A stretch of 12,977 bases of DNA from positions 1 through 12,977 of the forward strand of contig CAJVPJ010001042.1 in the NCBI GenBank assembly GCA_910592205.1, in the 5' to 3' direction. This stretch comes from Paraglomus occultum (lineage: Eukaryota > Glomeromycota > Glomeromycetes > Paraglomerales > Paraglomeraceae). Shown piece after piece: positions 7,789 to 12,977 of the stretch (position 1 is its first letter; the number at the start of each line of letters is the position of its first letter). The notes under the pieces were generated by a model. It made no database searches, was not told the origin of the DNA, and worked only from the letters and a program-made list of their open reading frames with translations. The translations under genes and the position numbers were made by a program.

Positions 7789-8275
7789 CGCGTGGTGTCA
7801 TGAAACTTTAAGGCAAATACTTGTATACTTGTTTTCGGAAATTACAGAACAAGCCGTCCATGAAGTCGCAGCAAGAATCAACAAAAACACGGGGGGGGGG
7901 GCAACCACAACATTAATAATAATATTATTCCCGGGCAGCCACAATAATAATATTTTTTTGACGGGGGGAGACCTTCGATTCGACCGGGGAACGGCCACGA
8001 CATTAATATTATTTTTCGTTGGGGGAGCCGGCCTATTATTAATGAGTAAGAACGCAGCAATCTTGAATTTATTTATTTTTTATATTAGTAGTTTGTTAGG
8101 GCACAAAAAAGATGAGCCAAAACTAGCCCAGGGCACACAACAAATTGAACTCTACAAAACTAACCCCAACAAACTACAAACTATTACTATGACTGGGGCA
8201 GGAGGGTTTGGAAGGATCCAGAAAAGACTTGGAATATTTAGCAGGGCGGTCCCTTGTGCTGACATTCAAAATTAA
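7766..8275 (+). CDS. hypothetical open frame across G-tract and AT palindromes
   Basis: This frame is stop-free from 7406 to 8272 (289 codons), but its only early ATG is at 7766, giving 169 residues. The first about 40 residues look like genuine protein: ATEATYSAWCHETLRQILVY followed by LFSEITEQAVHEVAARINKN, amphipathic helices. The frame then crosses an 11-G tract (Gly-Gly-Gly) and AT palindromes, giving hydrophobic runs (TLILFFVGGAGLLL, LNLFIFYISSLLG). It ends in a polar tail with TMTGAGGFGRIQKR. No family is recognised. The real protein may be only the N-terminal part, with repeat-derived sequence inserted after it. The start could also lie upstream of the minisatellite after a frameshift. 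Confidence 0.35.
   Translation: MATEATYSAWCHETLRQILVYLFSEITEQAVHEVAARINKNTGGGATTTLIIILFPGSHNNNIFLTGGDLRFDRGTATTLILFFVGGAGLLLMSKNAAILNLFIFYISSLLGHKKDEPKLAQGTQQIELYKTNPNKLQTITMTGAGGFGRIQKRLGIFSRAVPCADIQN
7891..7901 (+). repeat. poly-G tract (11 G)
   Basis: Eleven consecutive G, exceptional in this AT-rich window. Further G-runs follow at 7963-7968 (6), 7986-7989 (4) and 8021-8025 (5), so the plus strand has the pieces for G-quadruplex formation. Homopolymer length may also be a sequencing error. Confidence 0.85.
7896..8025. repeat. triplicated G-rich/AT-palindromic motif
   Basis: Three degenerate copies of one pattern: a G-run, then CAACCACAA-like sequence, then AATAATATTATT-like palindrome. 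Copy 1 is about 7896-7928 (GGGCAACCACAACATTAATA...), copy 2 about 7930-7960 (CCCGGGCAGCCACAATAATA...), copy 3 about 7984-8018 (CCGGGGAACGGCCACGACAT...). The half-motif CCGGCCTATTATTAAT at 8028-8043 may be a fourth, more decayed copy. Confidence 0.55.
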
Positions 8276-8417
8276 TCATAAAAGTAGTTACTACACGTAT
8301 TTCAATATTTTAAGTTATTATTTCTGTCCATCAACCTATATTTTACTTTTCATAAAAAGTCGTTATTATTATTATTGTACATGAATACAGATATAACATT
8401 AATATTAATATGTGATA
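8276..8417. other. AT-rich spacer
   Basis: No gene seen. Contains a short ATT microsatellite (about 8363-8376) and the palindrome ATTAATATTAAT (8398-8409). Confidence 0.5.
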
Positions 8418-8461
8418 TGCGGAAAACTGATATAGATTTCGCAAACCTGATAAATTCGATA
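8418..8461. repeat. degenerate transposon-end motif, copy 1
   Basis: GCGGAAAACTGATA (8419-8432) and TTTCGCAAACCTGATA (8437-8452) match, with few changes, the motifs TCGGAAAACCGATA and TTCGCAAACCCGATA at 9287-9318. They look like a decayed copy of the same terminal or subterminal repeat. Confidence 0.5.
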
Positions 8462-8675
8462 ACAATACATGTATTGAAATTGGTCAATTATAAGCGTAAT
8501 AACATGCAATCAAGAATCCAATGCTCATATAGTTTACGCGTTTGTTAAACGTAAGTGTTGTCAATGTGTGGGTGAAAAATTAATACAAAATATTAAATTT
8601 GCTATTTAAAACTATGTATATTGACCTTAACCAGGCAGAACTGCCTAAAGACTTTTAGTGTTTGTATAAAAAAAG
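8462..8675. other. intergenic, nothing recognised
   Basis: AT-rich, no open frame or RNA gene supported. An imperfect hairpin AGGCAGAACTGCCT (8633-8646) has a 6-bp stem. Confidence 0.45.
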
Positions 8676-8677
8676 TA

Positions 8678-8705
8678 CAGTCGAAGCTCGGAAAACCGAT
8701 ATTTC
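8678..8705 (+). repeat. putative terminal inverted repeat start of a pogo/Tigger element
   Basis: TA (8676-8677) is followed by CAGTCGAAGCTCGGAAAACC and GATATTTC. A TA target dinucleotide followed by CAG and a CTCGG-type half-site is the usual start of pogo/Tigger elements. TCGGAAAACCGATA inside it recurs exactly at 9305-9318. The mirrored outer end (CTTCGACTG-TA) was not found downstream, so the right end may be lost or the copy rearranged. Confidence 0.5.
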
Positions 8706-8879
8706 ATATAACATTGCGCAGTAATATTATTCATATAATAATAAGAATTTAAGCTCAATAAACACTAACCAATAGCAAAGTTTTATCTGTTACATAATAT
8801 CAGTTATCATTTAATATCGATATTATAACTAATTAATTAGAGATTATACAATATACAACGCCGTAAACGCAAAAGTGAG
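8706..8879. other. interior of transposon remnant, no coding seen
   Basis: AT-rich, with short palindromes such as TTAATATCGATATTAT (8812-8827) and CTAATTAATTAG (8828-8839). No transposase motif is readable here. Confidence 0.4.
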
Positions 8880-9150
8880 CATATTATTGTAACCAACCCA
8901 ACCGTACAGAACGTCAAAGAAGACGAAGAAGACGAATAAGAAAGTGATAAGGAATATAAACCACAGCTTATAATTTTATTAAAAAAGTGTGAACAACTAA
9001 TGCGATTTGTCAATGATCCGCCCAGTGGCTTCGTCTTTGAATAAGAAGGCATTATGAGTTCTGCGTTCGTTGAAATCAGAAATTTTCGCGCTATCAAACG
9101 GATAGAATAATAATAAGTCAATCACAAATTGACAATTTTATTAACGGTGG
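8880..9150 (+). pseudogene. possible C-terminal remnant of a Tigger-like transposase
   Basis: One plus frame, interrupted by TAA stops, reads VTNPTVQNVKEDEEDE, stop, ESDKEYKPQLIILLKKCEQL, MRFVNDPPSGFVFE, stop, EGIMSSAFVEIRNFRAIKRI, E, stops, VNHKLTILLT. An acidic patch, then a Leu-rich helix, then a short end resembling KQLTI-x-x-F is the usual layout after the DDE domain of Tigger transposases. It lies between end-repeat-like motifs at 8678 and 9287-9318, as expected. Stops fall where Glu codons would fit (TAA for GAA), so it is dead. No catalytic residues survive, and identity rests on layout only. Confidence 0.3.
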
Positions 9151-9286
9151 CACATAATAATAATAAAATTATATGATATTCACAGTTCTATGAATTCCAA
9201 TATTAACTTTTAGCATTAGCGAGATTTTTTTAAATTACTATATGTAATTGTTTCCGCAACCAATCAAATGTCGGTTTCGATATTTT

Positions 9287-9318
9287 ATTCGCAAACCCGA
9301 TATTTCGGAAAACCGATA
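9287..9318. repeat. TCGG/CCGA transposon-end repeats, copy 2
   Basis: ATTCGCAAACCCGATA followed directly by TTTCGGAAAACCGATA. The string alternates CCGA and TCGG half-sites around 4-bp spacers (CCGA-TATT-TCGG-AAAA-CCGA), and shares 14 exact bases with the element start at 8688-8701. This probably marks the other end of the remnant. Confidence 0.55.
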
Positions 9319-9470
9319 AAAAAAGACGAAAATCAATTTTCGTCATCAATCACTAATAGCCCACAACCAAGAATAATACGTAATCAGATTTAGTCACATG
9401 TAATAGCAATATTCAACAAATATTTCCAAAATGCAACTTGTAAAAGAATCCACTTGAACGCTCTCGCAAC
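9319..9470. other. intergenic, nothing recognised
   Basis: AT-rich. GACGAAAATC-AATTTTCGTC (9325-9345) forms a perfect 9-bp inverted repeat (GACGAAAAT/ATTTTCGTC) with a short loop. No gene seen. Confidence 0.45.
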
Positions 9471-9490
9471 CTACCCTAACTCTAACCCTC
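9471..9490 (-). repeat. interstitial telomere-like repeat
   Basis: CTACCCTAACTCTAACCCTC contains about three CCCTAA-type hexamers (TTAGGG on the minus strand) with changes. TTAGGG is the usual fungal telomere unit. It is short and degenerate, so it is a relic or chance match rather than a chromosome end. Confidence 0.5.
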
Positions 9491-9718
9491 ATTATTGACA
9501 ACGAATTTAGGACTACAGCTGGTACTTACATAAATTCTTTGCAGCTGTTGCAGTTGTAATAAGTTGTGATTCAAAGCTGTAAGAGAAAGTTTAGTGCCTG
9601 CTAATAGAATAGTCTCAGATTTCGCAGATTTTTTTCGTACAGTAACACCAAACCCTTTTATCTCTAATATTCTATAACCAAATTTTTCATGTTTAAACTT
9701 ATCACTTTATACTTTCAG
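9491..9718. other. upstream flank or intron of the orphan exon
   Basis: AT-rich, ending in a good splice acceptor: a TTTAAAC branch-like site (9692-9698) and TATACTTTCAG to 9718. No upstream exon with an in-frame ATG could be found here. Confidence 0.4.
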
Positions 9719-10053
9719 GTAAACTTCTGTTGGAACCTGTAAAAGATCTGTCAAAAAAAACACCTAATCATTGGAATGATAAGGATCTTATGCCGATTAT
9801 TAAGCTTCTCGCCGGACGTCCTTGGATTGACGGAAGAGGAGACAATTATGATGGAGCTTGCGCGTTTAATATGATCAGCCCTGACTTTGATGCATACTTG
9901 AACGAACACGATAAAATCCGCGGGTTGGTAGACCCTACTTATGTAGTTGCCGATGTTGGTGGAGGAGCAATTTCCAATTTCGGTATTAATAATTACCCAC
10001 CTGTTACCTCAACTAGCCAATTTCGCAAATACAACTCATGTGTGGGTCTTTAA
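9719..10053 (+). CDS. orphan exon of an unknown protein (3'-terminal)
   Basis: From the acceptor at 9717-9718 the exon reads, in phase 1, GT AAA CTT CTG, continuing as LLEPVKDLSKKTPNHWNDKD, LMPIIKLLAGRPWIDGRGDN, YDGACAFNMISPDFDAYLNE, HDKIRGLVDPTYVVADVGGG and AISNFGINNYPPVTSTSQFR, to TAA at 10051-10053. That is about 110 residues with no internal stop and protein-like composition. Features: a WIDGRGDNYDG loop with clustered Asp, and a VADVGGGAISNFG turn. There is no membrane segment. I do not recognise the family. It lacks a start codon: upstream in frame there is a stop near 9693, so it must be spliced from an exon not visible here, or be a truncated copy. A TTG at 9730 is not a likely start in a eukaryote. 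Confidence 0.5.
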
Positions 10054-10485
10054 TGGTCGTGGCCGGGTGGCCCAAGCCCAACATTTAGTCGGGTAGCTCC
10101 AGTACGCAGTTCCTGGCCTTAGCTTATTTGTTTTTAATACCTCTTCTCTGGCTACACAATACTGATTGTTTTAGTGCATGTTTTTATTTTTTCCCTCAAT
10201 ATAAATAGGAGATCCTCTTTCATAACTATTTTATTACTTGCTAACTTATAAATGTATTACACATCAAAATAAATTATGAAATATGGGATCAACAATCCGC
10301 TCTTAAATTATTCCTATCATTAATAAACTGGTAAAAATATCATCATGTCCCAGTAATTATTCGTGAGGATTTATCCCAAAGCACATAGATTTCTGCAGAA
10401 AAGTATTGTGATACATGCATTGTGCAATCGAATACATTTCCCACATATTAATTGTTCAACTTAGAATAGAGTGTCACAGCAAAAG
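10054..10485. other. GC-richer patch then AT-rich spacer
   Basis: 10054-10130 is GC-richer than its surroundings (TGGCCGGGTGGCCC at 10059-10072, near-palindromic). From about 10080 one frame reads a hydrophobic stretch SSSTQFLALAYLFLIPLLWL followed by HNTDCFSACFYFFPQYK and a stop, like a membrane segment. A TAG lies just before it and no ATG leads into it, so no gene is called. The rest is AT-rich and unremarkable. Confidence 0.35.
10420..10439 (+). repeat. 20-bp direct repeat, left copy
   Basis: TTGTGCAATCGAATACATTT matches the copy at 11593-11612 at 19 of 20 positions. The two copies bracket the pseudogene at 10486-11537. Confidence 0.7.
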
Positions 10486-11537
10486 ATGATGAGCAAGAAT
10501 ATAATCTCTGTTTATGATGACCCAACTTTCCTTAATTTTGATACTGTTCCCGCTGCTCGTCAAATGATGGCTTGTAGTACTAGATACTATTAATGGTTAT
10601 TCTGACATAGATTTTATTTATACAGTGTAAGTGATTATGATAACAATATTCTTCCGCGATGCAAGAAATGTGTTAGGTTAAAACGGAACAGAAATAAATG
10701 CTTTTGTAGTCGTTAAAAACCAAATCAACTAAACCCTTTCTGATAAAGAATTACTTTCGCAAGCTTTCAGTACTCGTTTGGAAAATAAAACTATTAATAT
10801 GCGATTAAATCCATTAGCAACATACCAAATAGGGGAACTCCAATGCTAATTTCGCCACATTTGGCGACTGGCCAAAACCAGGAGCATGGAATTATAACAT
10901 TCTCGGATGTAATGTCATTCCGCGTTTCCAACCATTTCCTAGCACCTTATCCAACGTGAATCAGTTCCAAAGTAACCAGCCCCATATAAAAAAAGATTAC
11001 GCGAAGATAATCAGCCCCAAAGTCTAAAGAAATTAATCAATGAGTTGTCTACTGAAGACTTAAATTTCGAGGAGAACACTGTCGGTACAAAATCAGGTTC
11101 GGTACCTGCAATTGAAAATGATGTCGATTCGGTTAATTTGCTCAACTGTACAATCAACTAATTAACGCCGAAGATAGTAATCGAAAAGCCGTTCATGCGA
11201 GCCTATTATAATTTTGGACGAAATCTTGAAAAACGTCTCAGGGGTTTGAGAAGAGCTTTAAACCCTAGTTAAAGTGACACATACACGCATGAAAACACTC
11301 TTGAAGCCTAGCATCATACCAAATATCACAAAAGCAAGTTGCGCAGATCTTGGTAAATAATGAGGTTAGGAGTCAGCTCTCCCCAAAGAGATAAGCGATA
11401 AGGCTTTGCAAAAAAAAAAAAAAACACAGAGCGGGCTCGAAAGTATATGCTCTTTTGATGCTCTTGGCGAGGATAAAATAGTTAGAATCAGATCTTTTAC
11501 CCCGTCTACTATCCTCAAAAAAACATCGATTGTGTAA
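10486..11537 (+). pseudogene. multiply frameshifted pseudogene of a repeated fungal family
   Basis: Protein-like pieces in changing frames, in one direction. From ATG 10486: SVYDDPTFLNFDTVPAARQM then a stop. About 10657-10700: CKKCVRLKRNRNKCFC (C-x2-C-x9-C-x-C). About 10842-10980: NANFATFGDWPKPGAWNYNI, LGCNVIPRFQPFPSTL. About 10990-11160: KKRLREDNQPQSLKKLINEL. About 11170-11269: FMRAYYNFGRNLEKRLRGLR. About 11335-11386: QVAQILVNNEVRSQL. About 11420-11520: TERARK, then FDALGEDKIVRIRSFTPSTI. The order AYYNFG-x-x-L-E-x-R-L / NEVR-x-QL / KKTERARK / GxDKIxRIxSFTxxTI matches a domain I associate with many unannotated arbuscular mycorrhizal fungal proteins (recollection). At least five stops or frame changes, one in an A15 run (11410-11424), show it is dead. 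The Cys-rich piece could be a lost zinc site. Confidence 0.55.
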
Positions 11538-11592
11538 TACCTCACGTAATAAAGTTAAACATGGTGATTGGTTGTAAAGTCAGAGAATCGAG

Positions 11593-11612
11593 TTGTGCAA
11601 TCGAATATATTT
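11593..11612 (+). repeat. 20-bp direct repeat, right copy
   Basis: TTGTGCAATCGAATATATTT, 19 of 20 identical to 10420-10439, 1173 bp apart. Too long for a usual target-site duplication; it could be a recombination or insertion scar, or part of a repeated flank. Confidence 0.7.
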
Positions 11613-11644
11613 GATTAGCCAATAACATCGAACTTCATCAACAT

Positions 11645-12600
11645 ATGATATGCCGTCGCGTTTTCATTACGTGTCATACGGTTGAATTTACTATGGAATA
11701 TTTGTCAAGAGAAAATCCTCTGGTGTTGAGATATCCAGGTGATTCTGTCCTGTTTGTTCCTATTTTTATCAAACAGAACAGTAAAAGAAGACTATGTTCA
11801 GTATACTATTGGGATCGTGATCCGAGCACTTGGGGACTGGGACACGTTTTGGAACAACGGCCGCATAATGAACCAATTTGTGAACGCCTTTCTCACAAAG
11901 TTTTAATGAATGAATGAATGTTAAATTGCTTAAAAGAAGGCATTCGATACTACAAATCCTGCTTTTAAACAAGAGAATTGATTCCCGATCAAATAAGTAA
12001 CTTGAAAAGATTGAACAATCATCAAGCTTTTCCCTTCCTGGTAGGGAGCATTTAAAAATGAATGGAAAATAGCATTAGATAAGGATATTGGCTCAGAAGA
12101 CAATTATTTAACAGATACCAGTAATTGGATTGCTCGTGCCCTGCATTTATGAGCAACACTTTCTTAGTGTATAAAAGCATGCCTCAATATGCAACAACAA
12201 CACGAAGACATGATTGTCCACCGATCTGGTTTGGTGAAGCCCGTGCAAGCATTGATTCGGTAATAATCCCTGGAATGAGATGAATGAATTTCCCATAGAT
12301 GAGTCAGAGATTTCAACAAACATAGACCATAATATTGAAACAAGTCTTCATAATCGTAATCCATTAATTGAATCTAGAAAAATTGAACTTGCTGAGGACA
12401 AAAAAAAATTTGAGTCGTTATTGAAAAGCGTTTCAGATAATATTCAAAACGATCAGTTTTATCATACATATAAGCGACTGAACAAGTCTTAATGAACGAA
12501 ACACAGAGGCTTTAAGAGCTAGAAACAGCGAACATGGAACCCACAATTCAAAAGATAAAGTTACCGTTTCACAATAAAACGCGAAACGATCAATGTAATC
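11645..12600 (+). pseudogene. SWIM zinc-finger protein, MULE-transposase-like, decayed
   Basis: An ORF from ATG 11645 gives 90 residues (ENPLVLRYPGDSVLFVPIFI, WDRDPSTWGLGHVLEQRPHN, PICERLSHKVLMNE). The same frame continues past TGA (11918) to CLKEGIRYYKSCF and DQISNLKRLNNHQAFPFLVG. A frame change near 12050 leads to KNEWKIALDKDIGSEDNYLT, DTSNW. One base is missing at 12129-12130, after which CSCPAFMSNTFLVYKSM follows. W-x-C-S-C-P-A-F-x(n)-C-K-H is the SWIM zinc finger (CxC...CxH) found in MULE transposases. Here the CxH pair is changed to Tyr (12170-12172) and Ser (12176-12178). Another shift precedes NEFPIDESEISTN and a charged helical stretch to about 12490. The first ORF may come from a different repeated family fused or inserted here. 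Not functional. Confidence 0.5.
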
Positions 12601-12937
12601 GGTGGCGTAAATCCATTGCGCCATATTTTAGACTATATTTGGGTAATTTGTTGTAAAACTTGTGACCCAATCATACGGCAGTCTTATGCATGACTCATTA
12701 GGAAATATATTTTGCCGAATAAGTAAACCTGTGTGCGATGCAAAAGTTGCACGTGCAACACAAAAATGCGAAGCTGCTAACTGGCTGAAAGTGTTGCTTT
12801 GATCTTGTGATCGCAACAAGATCTTGAAATTTGGGGGAGGGCTATTCTTTTTCCTTACGCGTTATATTTCCTAGTAATAATCAATTTACAATTTTTACAC
12901 TTCCCTTCTCGTGTCATTTTCTTCCATTAGTACTACG
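12601..12937. other. intergenic and upstream region of the last gene
   Basis: No gene supported. Holds a 14-bp perfect palindrome GTTGCACGTGCAAC (12745-12758) with an E-box CACGTG core, and a hairpin with stem GATCTTGT (12801-12808) / ACAAGATC (12816-12823) and a 7-base loop. From about 12880 the strand becomes pyrimidine-rich (TTCCCTTCTC, TTTTCTTCC), the usual leader of a fungal gene. Confidence 0.5.
12745..12758. promoter_or_regulatory. palindrome with CACGTG (E-box) core
   Basis: GTTGCACGTGCAAC is a perfect 14-bp palindrome about 180 bp upstream of the ATG at 12938. CACGTG is the core bound by fungal bHLH factors (Cbf1/Pho4/USF type), so it could be a promoter site of the downstream gene. 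Inference only. Confidence 0.35.
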
Positions 12938-12977
12938 ATGTCTCTTGAATTGCAACAACAAGCGTTAGAAAACTTTT
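12938..12977 (+). CDS. 5' end of a new gene (13 codons, cut by window end)
   Basis: The ATG at 12938 follows a pyrimidine-rich leader (CTTCCATTAGTACTACG) and opens MSLELQQQALENF before the window ends. The Gln-rich amphipathic start suggests a helix. The product cannot be named from 13 residues. The leader and start resemble those of PEX2 in this window, which is why a real gene is called. Confidence 0.55.
   Translation, partial: MSLELQQQALENF

Noticed and set aside
7798-8060. Two minus-strand Pro/Ile-rich ORFs
   Set aside because: Composition follows the G-tract and AT palindromes; no start context or protein-like core.
8920-9113. Alternative genetic code (TAA read as Glu or Gln) in the interrupted frame
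   Set aside because: SKI8 and PEX2 use normal code with TAA stops; the frame is better explained by decay.
8837-9121. Minus-strand Ser-rich ORF of 94 codons
   Set aside because: The opposite frame carries the transposase-tail pattern, and the Ser run is the antisense of GAA/GAC-rich acidic sequence.
10054-10130. tRNA or structured RNA in the GC-rich patch
   Set aside because: No cloverleaf, no B-box (GGTTCGANNCC) and no terminator T-run at a fitting distance.
12628-12819. Minus-strand ORF of 63 codons
   Set aside because: Crosses the hairpin and palindrome, no family motif, poor start context.

Overview
This is an AT-rich eukaryotic nuclear window that fits a fungus. Its two complete genes are cut by many short introns (about 64-106 bp, GT-AG plus one GC-AG). 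Much of the rest is long AT-rich intergenic DNA and decayed mobile or repeated sequence. Several coding remnants resemble repeated families I associate with arbuscular mycorrhizal fungi (Glomeromycotina, Rhizophagus-like). That taxonomic call is an inference from memory and was not tested.

Layout. 1-528 (+): 3' end of an alpha/beta-hydrolase gene. About 740-1190: remnant of a Tigger/pogo-type transposon, with a CENP-B-like helix-turn-helix on the minus strand. 1378-3053 (+): a complete 11-exon, 304-residue WD40 gene matching SKI8/WDR61 from end to end. 3321-4962 (-): a complete 6-exon PEX2 gene, about 407 residues, with a C-terminal C3HC4 RING. The two genes converge across 267 bp. 4963-7476: about 2.5 kb of AT-rich DNA holding repeated AT palindromes and three short coding-like fragments on the minus strand. 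7477-8275 (+): a threonine-codon minisatellite inside a 289-codon stop-free frame, then an 11-G tract and a triplicated G-rich/AT-palindromic motif. 8410-9320: second transposon remnant, with TCGG/CCGA-rich end repeats and a possible transposase tail. 9471-9490: telomere-like repeat. 9719-10053 (+): an orphan exon of unknown function. 10486-11537 (+): a heavily frameshifted pseudogene. 11645-12600 (+): a decayed SWIM-zinc-finger, MULE-transposase-like pseudogene. 12938 to the end (+): first 13 codons of a new gene.

Functionally the window does not form a pathway. SKI8 is a scaffold for cytoplasmic mRNA decay and PEX2 is a peroxisomal ubiquitin ligase subunit; both are ordinary conserved genes. 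I see no convincing new biological system. The least explained stretches are the repeat and G-tract open frame (7406-8275), the coding-like fragments at 6425-7188, and the orphan exon at 9719-10053.
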